Below, piece after piece: positions 43,603 to 55,710 of a stretch of 64,000 nt of DNA (position 1 is its first letter; the number at the start of each line of letters is the position of its first letter). The position numbers and the translations under genes are program-made. Origin of the DNA: Phymatolithon calcareum (Eukaryota; Rhodophyta; Florideophyceae; Hapalidiales); the NCBI GenBank assembly GCA_977006965.1, contig OZ345357.1, forward strand, positions 558,001 to 622,000. The letters are read 5' to 3'. The notes beneath the pieces are model-generated. The model searched no databases. It was not told the origin of the DNA and saw only the letters and a list, made by a program, of their open reading frames with translations.

Positions 43603-44019
43603 GCGCAGATAGTGGGTGGATGTAACTCTCTCTCTTCAGTTTTCCATTCAGCATTACGGCTTGGAATGTCATGTCGTCTTCTTTTACTTCCGGCTATGTA
43701 GTATGATACTCTTCTAAACAAGGTTTTTACCTTTTTTGCTGTCGAGCTGCACCGACGCATGCGTCTGTTGTAGCAGTACGATACCCGCCACCTAAGCACA
43801 CTTAAGCACGCTCTGGTGGCGCATGCCGTAGACTCGCCCGCCATCCAATCACGCGCGCTGTGGTTGAGGCAAGATCTACTGTACCAACTTATGACCCGCA
43901 AACGTCACGGCTGTACAGTAAACGAACGAACGAACGAACGAACTTGAGTAAAGCATCCTTTTCGATTCAATTCACCCGGCACCTTCTTTATACGAAGCCC
44001 CCCATTGTCCCTCTTCCCA
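43603..44019. other. Spacer with tetranucleotide microsatellite
   Basis: About 417 bases between two rightward genes. It includes (AACG)x5-6 at 43921-43943 and, just before the gamma-glutamyltransferase ATG, a duplicated 15-base unit (CTCTTCCCAATGCCC) that continues into its first codons. Confidence 0.7.
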
Positions 44020-46033
44020 ATGCCCCTCTTCCCAATGCCCCTTCCTCAGCAAAACCCGTTTCCTAAACCATGTTCCGTGCACGGGCATGCTGCCGTCGCG
44101 ACCTCCAATCCCTTAGCTTCCGCAGCGGGGGCAGAGGTATTGCTGCGAGGTGGAAACGCAGCAGATGCCGCTGTGGCGGTCGGAGCCGCCCTCGCTGTCA
44201 CTGAGCCTTGTTCGAACGGACTTGGTGGTGACCTTATTGCACTATCATTTGAAGCATCCACTCGTAAAGTAGTGGCCGTATTGGGAAACGGAAAATCACC
44301 GGCCGCGCTTGACGTCTCTGTCTTTCCCGTTTCCCCCTCTTCAGCGCATTCGGTCACTGTGCCAGGATGCGTTCGAGCATGGGAGGATATCAGTAACCGA
44401 TTTGGACGTCTACCTTTCAAGGACATGCTCGCACCAGCAATTAGACTCGCACGCAATGGCTTCCCAGTCGCACCGCGGACAGCAGCAACATGGAATGATG
44501 CTTGTGCACCGCTGAAAGAGGAAGGTGGACTTGGGCTTCTCATTAACGACGGAGACCGTGGTCGTGGACCTATCGCGGGGGAGGTGTTTGTCAACGAGAC
44601 CCTCGCTGGTGTGCTTACGGAAGTCGCGGAACAGGGCTCAGATGCATTTTATTGTGGGCGTGTTGCGCAGGCTATTTGTAATGCGGTTCAAACCCGTGGG
44701 GGGAAGATGACCGTGGAAGATTTAGCACGGCATGAAACACGGTTTGAGGATTCAATTAATATATTGTATAAGGATGTACAAGTGCACGAGTGCGGCCCGC
44801 CGACGCATGGAGCGGCGGCGCTACTGGCGCTTAATATCGCTGAAAATTTTGATGTGGGGGCCATGGATAGGGGGGGCGACCGGGCTTTGCATACGCTGAT
44901 TGAGTGTGTGCGACTTGCGTTTGCCGAGACCGCGACGTATGTCGCGGACCCAGACTGTTCCGATAATAGGTGCATGGAGTTGTTGAAAAAGTCGTTCGCG
45001 AAGGAGAAGGCGAAGAGTATTGGAGAGAGGAGGTGCGAGGTGAAGCATGGCGGGACGTTGAAGGAGGGAGGTACTGTACAGTTTTGCGTGGTCGACGAAG
45101 AGGGGAATGCATTTTCCGTGGTACAGTCCAATTATCGTGGATTCGGGACGGGAATTGGTACGTTCGCATGCTGTTTCAAATCTTTTTCTTTTCGCGAAAT
45201 CGCCCTCGGATAACATGTTTTGCCATGGCTGCTAACAAAGTTAGATTATGTTTCTTGGAAATATGCAGTCCCTGAGGGGTGCGGGTTCAGCTTGAATCAC
45301 AGGGGAAGAGGCTTTGTGATGACTAAGGGACATCCGAATTGCGTTGGTCCCGGAAAGAGACCTTACCATGTACGTTTTCCCAACCTGCCAAGGTGTGGCG
45401 AGATGGCCTGGGCCAAGGGCTGACATGCAGGATCTGTTTTTTGAAATGCAGACTATTATCCCTGGTCTCTTGACAGACAACGCGGGCGACCTACGAGGCG
45501 TGTTTGGCTGCATGGGTGCGTTGCTGAAGGAGCTTTTCTGTTTGATCATGCGTTTGTGGTGCATGCTAACTTTATCGTATTTGTTTTAATGTGCAGGGTC
45601 TTATATGCAACCTCAGGTGCGTGCTCAGTTCTTGAATGAATACGATATTCACGGTCTGCAACGCGGAAGCTAATGGACTTTGTACTGGTTTGAATCCTCG
45701 CTATAACAGGGTCATTTACAACTTGTGTGCGGAATAGTGGATCATGGACTGGATGCACAGGAGGCAGTGGATGCGCTGCGCTTCCGAGTCGCGGGGCCGT
45801 TCTCGGCGTGCGAGGACATGGCAGAGGATGAGGTATTGTTTCCCGACTACGCGGACAACGGCGTGCTCGACGCACTTGCCGCGCGCGGACACCAGGTCAG
45901 AACGGTGGATGAGGTTGGGTTCTTTGGTAGGGCACAGATCATTCTACGAAACAAGCAGAATGGCATTGTTTCGGCTGGTTCTGATTCGCGCGCTGATGGC
46001 ATCGCGATCGCCCTACCGAAGATTGGGATATAA
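44020..46033 (+). CDS. Gamma-glutamyltransferase (glutathione hydrolase), five exons
   Basis: Exons 44020-45157, 45269-45369, 45452-45515, 45597-45616 and 45710-46033, all GT-AG, total 548 residues. An Ntn-hydrolase that self-cleaves before a threonine and removes the gamma-glutamyl group from glutathione. The large-subunit start GHAAVATSNPLASAAG...LLRGGNAADAAVA and GLGGD are family hallmarks; the catalytic threonine is T352 in EGGTVQFCVVDEEGNA. After splicing, NYRGFGTG is followed by IVPEGCGFSLNHRGRGF, then GKRPYH/TIIPG, FGCMG/SYMQPQ/GHLQLV, all in the right order. The fourth exon has only 20 bases. No signal peptide is evident, resembling intracellular YwrD-like enzymes. The start at 44020 replaces an upstream TTG. 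Confidence 0.9.
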
Positions 46034-47064
46034 GTTAAGATTGGCGAAGCCTGGTGGTGTGTTCGTAAATTGTCAGTTTTGAATAGAATTTGAGGCATGT
46101 CTTTTTGCCTCTATCGGGCATGCGAACTTCAAATGAACCTGTAGGACGCAGCAATGTCCGGAATTATTGGATCTGGGAATCCACTGTCAACAATGATCGA
46201 TGATAGCTTGTCCACCGCCACGAAGCGTGTGCTCATATTCTGGGACATGAGCAATATCCCGGGCGATCGGCTACTCTACCTTCTTCTACAGTGCAGTACA
46301 GAAGAACGATAAAGATGGATGACGATTTAATGCACCGCATCTGCGAGGGCCGGCATCAGAGGCGGACGATTTTTCGGCCAACGAAATTGCTGGTCTCCTA
46401 TACATAGCAATTGTGATGAACTTGCAAAAAAGGGGATGCACATCTTAAAATTTTTTAAACCGCACGAGAACCATCAACAAACATAGCTGCACCTTACCTG
46501 TTAAAGCAACTAAGGACCCATTTAGGGCGGTCTTACCGTGTATTAAAGCTTGCTTAACGCGCCTAGAAGCTCCGTGGTCAAACGAGAAGTTAAATTGTTG
46601 CGTCCTTTGGGGAGCACAGTTGGCGATCCTAATTCACCCGCACCGAGACGAAGTGCAGGATCAGATTTTGAAAAACGCACGAGTTTTTGTACGTTTTCGA
46701 ATGCCGAACAAAATATTTTCATATATTTAATATATGATAGTCAGGAAATGCAATAGCATCCGTTCCAAATTATCAAAAAAACATGTTTCTCGTCCTATAT
46801 ACTTGGGCGTGGAAAAAGCGCGCGGAAAAGCAAAGCGAAAAAAAGTGATGAATACCATTCTTCAATGATTATTTTCAACCCAAATCGCAGGCTTTTGATT
46901 TTGCGCAGGTTTCGTTTTTACCGCGCTTGGGTGCTCAAATTTCGCAGTCGGTTGGTGTTGTTACTCGTGGTGTCACAGTTCACCGTCTGTACTATCGCTG
47001 CGTGCTCGGATTCCTGTTGTGCTCTACGCCTGCGCCTGCGCACGGCGAAGCGCACATCCGCAGC
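46034..47064. other. Intergenic spacer
   Basis: About 1 kb between the gamma-glutamyltransferase stop and the BET gene. AT-rich with no supported gene; a 5' leader for the BET gene probably begins near 46.9 kb. Confidence 0.45.
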
Positions 47065-48454
47065 ATGGCCGACCGTCTGTCCAGCAAGAAACTGAAGGAA
47101 AAGCTCGAGCGCAAAAAGCGCTATCAATTGGAGAAGGAGTACTCAAACGCTCTTAAACGGGGCCCGACCAAAGACCGCGCAATCGCCCAGAAGCAACACG
47201 CGTTCTGCGTCAAACTCATCAAGGACATTCTCGACGATGAAACTTCTTTATCGTTTAGCAAGCCGGTCACGGAACTTTGGGATGTCGACGACCTTCCTGG
47301 ATATTTTGAGAAGGTAAGCTTTACTTCTCTCTCGATGCATTGCCCTTGCCCACGCGTCCGTCTGCGTTGCCCGATTTTTGACTGCGCGTACATTGCGCGC
47401 ATAGTTGCATGTCTGCGCAAGGATAGCGCGTTCCTTCAAGCACGCACGCGACTAACGTTTTTCTCCTTATTGCGTACGTCGCATTTGTATGTAATTATTG
47501 TAGGTGAAAAAACCGATGGACCTGGGAACTATCCTGGAAAATCTGGATAAGGATGAGTTCATAAACAAGGATACACAGCTGTTCGATTTCCGACTGTTCA
47601 TCAAAGACACCCGCCTCGTTTTCAACAACTGCATGTCGTACAACTCGCCAGGCACCGAGTTGGCAAAATTGGCGAAGCGCTTTCTGACCTATTTCGACAA
47701 GTCTATCCGCGAAATCCCGCTGCCAAAGCCGGAGAAGGACACTCCAGGAAAGTCGGAGAATGACACTCCAGACAAGGCGCAGAAGGCAGCAGACTCTGAC
47801 GATGAGGATGACAAGAACAACCCGTCGTCCGGTGACGAGGGCTCTGTGCGACGCAGTAGAGACCCTGAGCGCAAGGCGCGGAAATCTGGGGACGCAGCAA
47901 CGTCGGAAAAATCCGGCAGCGGGGATGACAGTGACAACGAGGCGTCTGACGGCGACCCCGTTGAGGGAAAGTCGTCCAGGAGAGGGAAGAGTGAAGATGA
48001 AGAGGACGATATGGAACGTCTGACGCGGAAATTAGCCACCTTGAAGCAACTCAAGGCGAGGGCGGAAGGAAATTTGGCGGAAATTGACATGGAGCGCAAT
48101 GTGCCGATGACAGCTGAGGAGCGCGTGGCGCTCAGGGATGAGGTTGAGGATGCACCGTGGGAGAAGGTTGATAAGGTGGTGCAAATTCTGAAAAAGTATG
48201 TCGACTCGGCGGTTGACGCGCTTGGCAAGGGTGCCGATCCCGAGTATGTCACTCTGGAGTTGAACGATGTGGAGCCACATTTACTGCGTGATGTGGAAGC
48301 TGTGGTGCGACCGGATCCGCGACGGGAGATGGAGTTGAAGAAAATAGAGAAGATTAACAGTGATCTGTCGGACACTAAGAAACGTATCAATGAGTTGAAG
48401 CGGCCCGGTGGGGCGCTTTCTGGGAGCAAGAAGAAGCAAAGAAAACGTCGATAA
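47065..48454 (+). CDS. BET-type protein: one bromodomain plus NET domain
   Basis: Exons 47065-47313 and 47504-48454 with a 190-base GT-AG intron inside the bromodomain; 399 residues. The bromodomain (about 40-150) shows FSKPVTELWDVDDLPGYF, the spliced KVKKPMDLGTILENL, and FNNCMSYNSPGTEL, whose N130 would contact acetyl-lysine. An acidic, Ser-rich linker (SDDEDD, KSEDEEDD) with casein-kinase-like sites follows. Then an NET domain (about 255-335) starts PMTAEERVALRDEVEDAPWEKVDKVV in the family order. A basic tail GSKKKQRKRR is a likely nuclear signal. It should read acetylated histones and recruit transcription machinery, similar to plant GTE proteins with a single bromodomain. Confidence 0.9.
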
Positions 48455-49087
48455 GAAATCGATCGAGGTTGCGTGTTCATTTCCACTCGTTTGCGTATTC
48501 TTGATGAGCTCCTTGCCTACTTTGGTCGCATTCCAATATCGTTTCATCGTAAAGCAAGTATGATGGTGAGGCTGTGGTTCTCGCCCCTTCTTATCGTGTG
48601 TGGATTTTTTGAAGCAAACAGCAGCATCCTTCCTTCGCTCGATTACGCAACGTGCAACTGCCACGAAACATTAACTCTCTGTCTGAACTGAGCGCACTCC
48701 CGCATTGTGAACCAGAGAACCGGAACGTAAGCCCCCAATTGTACTAAACAGTCTGCATGCTCTTTTTCCCTTCAATGCCTCGCCTATGCCAATTGTACTA
48801 TTCCACGAGGAGTCGAGTCTTGTTGTGAAATTAAATTACTTTTTCTCTTCTCTTCCGTATAGTCAAACAGAGATAAAGGTGGGCAGGATGATACGCAGCG
48901 TACAAGTCTCTTCGGGAGGCAATCTGATCTGTATGGGAAGTTACGTGTGTCGCGCATTGGGAACGTAATTGATCTACTGTACAGTACTGTATCACAAGAA
49001 ATCAAATTTCGAAAATTGCTAGAAAATTGACATTCTTATCTCCAACAACACGCCTCATTTGCCCCCAAAGAGCCTTGGCAAACAACA
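48455..49087. other. Intergenic spacer
   Basis: About 630 bases between two rightward genes. It holds the 17-base palindrome TACTGTACAGTACTGTA at 48975-48991, about 100 bases before the TBCE start. No gene is supported. Confidence 0.5.
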
Positions 49088-50773
49088 ATGGGTACACTTG
49101 ACACCGCGCCATCGCCGCCTGCGGTATCGCCATTGAAACCTGGCGACCGCGTTGAGTTCCGCAACTCGCGGGGCTATGTGCGCTTCGTCGGTCCTGTTGA
49201 CGGGCACGACGGGACATGGATCGGGGTGGACTGGGATAGCGCTTCACGCGGTCGACATGACGGGAGCGTGGGTGGCAAGCAATATTTTCAGGCCACGCAT
49301 GCGACGTCAGGATCGTTCGTACGAGCGGTGAAAATTGGGAACGGATCGCGACGCTCTCTGCAAGACGCGATCCGCGAACGTGTACGTGAACTTGTAAACG
49401 CTGAGCAAAAAGGGGTCAGTAGCTCTTCCGTTGGTTGGGCGGTTGGCAACAAGGAGGTACATGTCGCTTTCAAGACACGCGCGGGCTGGAGCGAAGATGC
49501 CTTGCGCTCGCTGGACGTCTCCGAAATGGGTGTGTGCGGCTTCGAGGGGAATGGAATTGCGGGGTGCGACGTCGGTTTGCGATTGGACGCCGTAACCAGT
49601 TTGCGTGTTGCGGAGTCGCTTGTCGCGGAGTGGCAGTTCGTGCAGACGCTTGTTGAGCAACTGCCCCGGCTTACGTATCTTGATGTGTCGCGCAACAAGT
49701 TTGACCGATTTGAGTGGAATCGGAACGTGGACGGGGCCACTTCGGGGTTGAAGGAGTTGGCACTTAATGGGTGCAACGTTCAATTGGAAGGCGTGCTAGC
49801 TCTGTGTGAGCGATGCCCGAAACTGACACAACTTCGATTGTTTAATACGGGATTGGACTCCTTGCATAATACCGGCAAGTTTGATGCAATGAAGGTGTTG
49901 CCATGCGTGAGATTGATCGATCTAGGTGGGAACAAGCTGCCGTGGACCGACATACAGGAAGTGCTTGGTAGGATGACAACGTTGGAGGAACTGTTTCTCG
50001 CCGATAACGATATCGGACTGCACGGGGAACAACTCGACGAGGATGGACTATTCCCTTCATTACATCGACTTAGCCTAGGTGAAAACCCGATTTCTGACTG
50101 GCCGCTTATTACGAGTTTAGTTCGAGTGCCGAGTCTGCGTTCGCTGCTCATAGCCGGCACGCCACTGACTAAGGACGAGGAGGATTGGGATCCAGTGAAG
50201 AATGAGTTCACGTCTATGGATGGTTCGGCACTCGCGTCACGACATGGCATCATTGCGCGACTTGGACAACTTGAGAAATTATATGCGTCTGTAATCGACG
50301 GTGATGAACGGATGTATGCTGAGAAAAGGTATCTCACCATGGAATGTTTGCCAAGTTTGGAAAGATGCAAGACACCGGCGGAAGCGGAGAAACTTCATCC
50401 TCGCATGCGTGAGTTGTGCAAAATGTATGAAGTCGACCTCGACAACGTCGCCAAGGACGCGGCGTTGTCCACCGCACTGCGACAGGGCGCTACTTTGCAC
50501 GCTGATCTGGTGAATGTGCTATTCAGGGCGGGGGCGAATGTGTCTGCAACACGACAGGAGGTGTGCAAGCAGCTGCCAAGATGCGTACATGGTAGTAAGC
50601 TGACGGCACTCGCGAGAAAATTCTTAGGTATTAAGACGCGGACGGGACTGACGATTACTATGGAACACAATCGGAGGAACAGTGTTGTTGCAAAAGATAA
50701 TAATACCTTGGCACAGATGCATGTAAAGCCCGGAGATGACGTTGTGATTAAAGTTGAGTACGTAATGCTCTGA
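49088..50773 (+). CDS. TBCE: Tubulin-folding cofactor E
   Basis: A 561-residue intronless protein with the full TBCE architecture. An N-terminal CAP-Gly domain (about 17-85) shows GYVRFVG, GTWIGVDWD, GRHDGSVGGKQYF and GSFVR. Leucine-rich repeats (about 150-400) follow with LPRLTYLDVSRNKFDRF and CPKLTQLRLFNTGLDSL-type units. A ubiquitin-like domain (about 480-561) closes the protein, ending in DDVVIKVEYVML. TBCE captures alpha-tubulin and with cofactors C and D assembles the alpha/beta dimer. Flagella are not needed, so its presence fits any eukaryote. Confidence 0.93.
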   Translation: MGTLDTAPSPPAVSPLKPGDRVEFRNSRGYVRFVGPVDGHDGTWIGVDWDSASRGRHDGSVGGKQYFQATHATSGSFVRAVKIGNGSRRSLQDAIRERVRELVNAEQKGVSSSSVGWAVGNKEVHVAFKTRAGWSEDALRSLDVSEMGVCGFEGNGIAGCDVGLRLDAVTSLRVAESLVAEWQFVQTLVEQLPRLTYLDVSRNKFDRFEWNRNVDGATSGLKELALNGCNVQLEGVLALCERCPKLTQLRLFNTGLDSLHNTGKFDAMKVLPCVRLIDLGGNKLPWTDIQEVLGRMTTLEELFLADNDIGLHGEQLDEDGLFPSLHRLSLGENPISDWPLITSLVRVPSLRSLLIAGTPLTKDEEDWDPVKNEFTSMDGSALASRHGIIARLGQLEKLYASVIDGDERMYAEKRYLTMECLPSLERCKTPAEAEKLHPRMRELCKMYEVDLDNVAKDAALSTALRQGATLHADLVNVLFRAGANVSATRQEVCKQLPRCVHGSKLTALARKFLGIKTRTGLTITMEHNRRNSVVAKDNNTLAQMHVKPGDDVVIKVEYVML

Positions 50774-51171
50774 CGCAATTGTGACAAAGTGAACCGTAGA
50801 GACAGAGTCAGGACGCTTGTTCTGGCAAGTACAATCAGACATGTTGGCCTTTAATCAGCTCGGGCGATGGTGTAGTATAGGAGGATTCTCGAAACATCCT
50901 CGCAACACCAATTATGATTTCACAGCCAAGTTACCGGAACGTAGATGTTTGCAGCTCGTCGTTGTCGCCTCGCCTTCAGTCCGTTACTGGCCTTCTGCAG
51001 ACTACACACTTGACCACTGGATTTCCTCGGAAAATATAAGATGACTGAAGTGCCGCACCAAAACGCATTCGTCCCAACAAGAGGCGCTGCTCCTTACCGC
51101 ATCCACAGCAGGGTTGCCCCATCCACCTGCTGCTCCAGGGAGCATTATATGCGCGTTCCGTCCACTCTCCT
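50774..51171. other. Convergent 3' spacer
   Basis: About 400 bases between the stop of TBCE and the stop of the Stc1-like gene. No gene is supported; short frames on both strands are overlapping and featureless. Confidence 0.45.
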
Positions 51172-51796
51172 TTACCTTCCACGTCCCCGCCACGTGCCAC
51201 GACCGCGCCCACGTCCCCTTCCGCGTTTCCCCGCCCCGACCATCGGCTTGAGACCAGTGACCCTTTCTGCTTCTACAGCACTTGCCGCCGCCCATGCAGC
51301 AACTCCGCCTGTGCCTTCGGCAACAGCGGCTGCGGCCTCACGCTTAGCCTTGGCGCTTGCGCTCAAAGCTGCGCTCTCCGCTGCCGCAGAGCATTTGCTA
51401 CACTTGCGCGAATCGTCCGGCTTACGTGACTGCGTATTCGAAAACGAGGTTGGCGGTAACTGTTGCTTGCAAATACTACATGACAATGAGGCTCCCGCCG
51501 CTTGCGGGCTGCGCAATCTGGCTTCGTCTGCACTGCGTGGACGATGCACAATCGAAAGTGTTAGAGAAGGTTATATTGGAAAATCGCGAAGCGGAAGAAG
51601 TTGAGTAAGTGTACATTTTGCGTTGCTCGTCCTCTGCCTGGGCCACACATGTTTTGCATTTCAGCTTGTCTTCTGTAAGCATTTGATAGCGTAGCTTTCG
51701 AAGCTGTGTTCCACTGAACGATTCCGCAGTGAGGCGCTTTCGGCGACAGACACTGCAGGCGAAATGCCCAGCCCAATATACACCGACGGCGTCCAT
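51172..51796 (-). CDS. Protein with two Stc1-type zinc fingers and an RGG-like tail
   Basis: Two exons on the minus strand, 51796-51615 and 51532-51172, with an 82-base GT-AG intron (frame kept); 180 residues. The first finger reads CSVC ... SFSGTQLRK ... KCKTC, the second CSICKQQLPPTSFSNTQSRK ... KCSKC. The shared C-x2-C, SFSxTQxRK, KC-x2-C pattern is that of the Stc1 domain, named from the fission-yeast protein linking RNAi to heterochromatin. One finger lies on each side of the intron, suggesting exon duplication. After an Ala-rich linker the C terminus is GKRGRGRGRGRGTWRGRGR, an RNA-binding-type RG repeat. An in-frame ATG at 51880 would add 28 residues. RNA or chromatin binding is inference. 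Confidence 0.6.
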
Positions 51797-53280
51797 GTTG
51801 AACGACGCAGAGATTTTGGACACCAAGGTTCGTGTCTCTGATTTACTTCTGATATGTGCAATGGCGAAATGTTTCTCCATTCCCCAAAAAAATCACTCTT
51901 CAGGTTTTTAAACTGTAAGCTGCGGTCATACCTAGTGTGTACACTTGAATCACTTTGCTTTGAAGAGGCACTATCATATCCCTGCTTGCGGAAGACAAAG
52001 GGATTTCGTCGAACAAAGTTGGCATTCAAGTCCTCCTGAGACCCTGCTTGGGCTCACTGCATTTTTATACTACGCAAGGTATTATCCTTGAAGTGCAGTG
52101 TGTATTAGGACTCCATCGCTGAGACAAAAGCGAGATTCGTTTCCTTTTTGCGTCTTTCGGCAGCTTGTCTGCAAGGTGCTTGTCAGGGAATTAGACCCTA
52201 CGCATGGGAAAGGATACGAGTACCCTTGGATGATCTGCGAATGTGCGTTTTTTGCTTCGATACACAGTGGATGCATAATAAGAGCTTGATCAAATGAGCA
52301 AATGTTAAGGCTCTCTTGTAGTTCTTGACTGCAACATGAGAACATCATCGTAGAGACTGGATATCTCCTTCTCCTCGAGGGTTATCGGCCTTCTCTAGAC
52401 ATACCATCGCCTGGAAACTATTCATCTCTGCAGATTGCTGATTTTGAAATCAGGTATGTCGCAATTTGAGCCAGAATTGCGGTAGTATTATAGCATGGGC
52501 TACATATTCGTGGCTTATTTGTCGAGCGCTCCGTGGTATATAATAATCTCAAGCTCAGAAAGTTTAGGAGACGAAATGCAATGTGCAGACGGTACTCATG
52601 TGGATGCCACACAGAATATGAGGTTTTTGATGTTAGTGTTGCGTATTTTCTGTTCAGTATTCCTTATATAAACCACCAAAACTTCTCGCTTTGGTAATGG
52701 AGGGCATGGAGTAATCAAACAAGTATTCATCATCCAAATTTCGCAAGGTAATAACCACGTTTCTTGTTGGCTTTGCTAAGACTTCGCAGGCCTCATACAG
52801 CGTAATTCAGCGCCTGGCCTGACAACGGTGTGTACCACTTCTTCAAGCGGAAGTGGCCTATACTGTCAGTTTTAACTTAGCGATTTACCCCTTTCGCTAT
52901 TTGTTCGCGAAAGGAAAGATGACCGAGCATACGAAGGTGTTCTGACATATGATATGGTACAGTGTGGGCTACCTCAAAGAAGAAAGATGACATCATCTCT
53001 GTACAGTTCCGGCGCAATCCTCCTGTGTCGAAAAGCGCGTTCCTGGTGCAGCGCATGCACTGCAACCCTCTTCCTGAACCCGCTCCTCCACCTTGTGATC
53101 GATTTCCCCTGAAAACCGTCAAAACATGGTCAAGTCCTTCATCCACCCCACCGGTGAACCCTTTCTCTCTCACATGGTTATCGACTGTAACCTTCTTGAG
53201 ACATATTTAAGGTAGGTGGGATCCGATCCATCCACGATCTGTAACGTGCTCATCGAATACTCCGAACGCTCTGGGCCTGA

Positions 53281-54084
53281 ATGTGTCACGGAATTTGCAA
53301 ATGTTTGCACCTCACGATCTCGTGCCACTCGACATCTGCGATTCCAAGCAAACTTTCTTACGATTGCAGAGGGGGATTGATCAATAAGGCGCTTGAGCTC
53401 GACCCCACCTTCCCTCCGGGAGGATCTGCTTGCCGCCTCTTCGAATTCAACGCAGCAGGACCAGACAAGCGCATTCAACATTTTCTCGCGGGTAGCAACC
53501 CTTGGGTCCGCGGCGAGCGCCTATTTGAGAGGCCGACTTATCATTCTGAATCAGCGATATTCGGAAACGGACCCCAGTTTGCGATGGGAAACAATGCATT
53601 GTGAAAGCAGTCGAAGCAGTTCCAACCATACCGGCAGCCGCCCATTTCTTGGCAATCTGTTAAGTGTACCCTCCTGAAACCACACCTGAGATATTTACGG
53701 ACGACTTGCCGAGCGGTCCTGTACTTGGTTGCCCGCAATGCATATTCTGTCTTTCGAAATGTGCTGAACTACGGGACTCAGGATGCAAATGAGTTCGATG
53801 CTATGTTGGCAGAACGCTTTCCACCAAGGGTCCTATTCAATGATGAGAATGCTCCGAGTGAAATCAAGGAATATTAAAACAACCATCGCTCGGTGTTATC
53901 AGAGGGAGGGTTGCACTTCGAGAACAGTCGAAGGCATCTCACGGCACTACAGGTTGATAACTATCTCTATCAATCTTTCTCCAGACATGTCATTGATGTC
54001 AGAGGAAAAGATTCAGGTCGAACAGGATATGCTCAGAGAAGCAAAATAAACGAATTTTCCACTTGCACGTCGTTGGCATTCTGA
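53281..54084 (+). pseudogene. Interrupted 268-codon frame, possible decayed gene
   Basis: One plus-strand frame runs 804 bases from an ATG to a TGA with just two internal stops (TGA at 53602-53604, TAA at 53875-53877). The conceptual peptide looks protein-like throughout: FPPGGSACRLFEFNAAGPD early, NAYSVFRNVLNYGTQDANEF and ERFPPRVLFNDENAPSEIKEY in the middle, then GGLHFENSRRHLTALQVDNYLYQ. I recognise no family. The two stops in a frame of good codon mix favour a pseudogene of a host or mobile-element gene; introns around the stops are an alternative. Confidence 0.4.
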
Positions 54085-55682
54085 TTTACTCATTCTGGTA
54101 ACAGATCATCAACGAGAAGCTCCAAGAGCCATCATGTATCAGAGCTTGATGCTGCAATGCTTCCTGCTCCCGAAACGTCTGCGTCGTTCGCACCTGAGTT
54201 GTCCGCACAGCGCATCTTGAATTATTCGCGAGCTCTCGGGGTGGGGATGAATTCACACGCAGCTGCATTATTTTAAAGAATTTCAATATTAAAACACTTT
54301 CCATATTGCGCTGGCTCGGTTCTGTCTAATCCTCCGTTGAATTCCACAACCGATCTTCGCGATCGGACATGGAAGAGATATAGCCGAAAAATCTTCGTTG
54401 AGACGGCACATCACCGCGAAAAATGTAGCGGGGTGGGTAAAGCAAAGTAGGGTACATGGCGAAAATAACTGAAGATGCGGGGAATATTGAGATGCATTAG
54501 GGTGCTGAAATTGAGTGCGCTGTACCGATGCGCATGGCGGAGGATGTGTGTCCCCAATGTAACTGTTGTGCTGATCAGTTGTACATATTGTGTTGTTCGT
54601 TGTAGGAAAAACATGTAAATATAAAGCAGTCTCGCAGCGTCGAACACGAACTGGTGCTAGGCGATCTAACAGATACGAGACCTCTATATGAAGTACAGTA
54701 GAGGTGCACTACCACTGATGCGGCGGAGTGACGCGAGCATTTTTCTTATCTGAATAATTGCAGTGCTCTTTTGCCCGTTGAACAGAACGAAAAAATCGTG
54801 TACATCTATATCGCACTATGCAGCTCTATAAGCAGCGTCACTTTATCATTGCCGGACGGATAGGAAATTGGTACTGAAAACGATGAGCAATATCATAGTG
54901 CTCTGCTTTCTGTTGTGTTTGCATGGTGTATGTGTTGCCGGTATATACATCCTGACGATTCAAAGGGAGACGAAATGAGTGGGATTATTCGACGCGTATT
55001 TTCATAGTGTTGCATGATGTTATAGAGATATATTTTATTTGGTTGCGGAAAGAGGCACCGAGGCGGTGTCCAACTAAGAGATATTTCGCTGCTAACATCA
55101 CGATGTGCAGAATGGTGGATGCCAAGCAACCATTGGTTGGTACACCTACGCGCATGCAGCGGAAGGAGCAGGTAAGTATGTCGGCGACGTGAGGAAGTGA
55201 GTCAATTCAGGAGGCAATAACGATCGGTCGGCGGTAGCGACTGATCTCGGATTTGAGTTTTTTAAAGTGCAGGAATGACTTTGAATTCTCGATCTGCAAC
55301 GCATTTTAGTGTTATTCGCAGCAACTGATCATCATGTTCATGGCAGCGTCAATGTTTCCGGCTGTGATAAATCGCTGCAGCCTCCTCACGACAGGTGCTG
55401 AAACATGTTTAAAAGATTTCCTTTGGACTGCGCGGTACGGACTGGATGAATGCTACAAATATTGTACTGTACCTCGCTACAGTACTTTGAAAAAACTTGC
55501 GTCGTTTTGAAATTTTGTGAATTCAGATCAGATCAGAGCAGTGGTTACACAGACGTAACACGGCCAAATGAGGTAGTGAAAGGTGGTTTGCGAGACCGTA
55601 ACATACTATACAGCGGCGGTGAAGGTGTCTCCGCGACATCATGTCGATCATCACGATGTTGCTGTTAATCCATCGGTACGAT

Positions 55683-55710
55683 GGAAGGTACTCCTGGAGT
55701 AGTACCTTCC
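55683..55710. repeat. Hairpin, 10-base arms
   Basis: GGAAGGTACT and its exact complement AGTACCTTCC are separated by 8 bases. Isolated in gene-poor DNA; significance unknown. Confidence 0.8.

Noticed and set aside
43921-43943. Repeats as a possible CRISPR array
   Set aside because: A simple AACG microsatellite without spacers; the genome is eukaryotic.
47689-48486. 265-codon minus-strand frame rich in serine
   Set aside because: Antisense shadow of the acidic and basic regions of the BET gene.
49288-50370. Minus-strand frames of 160-196 codons
   Set aside because: Shadows of the TBCE gene.
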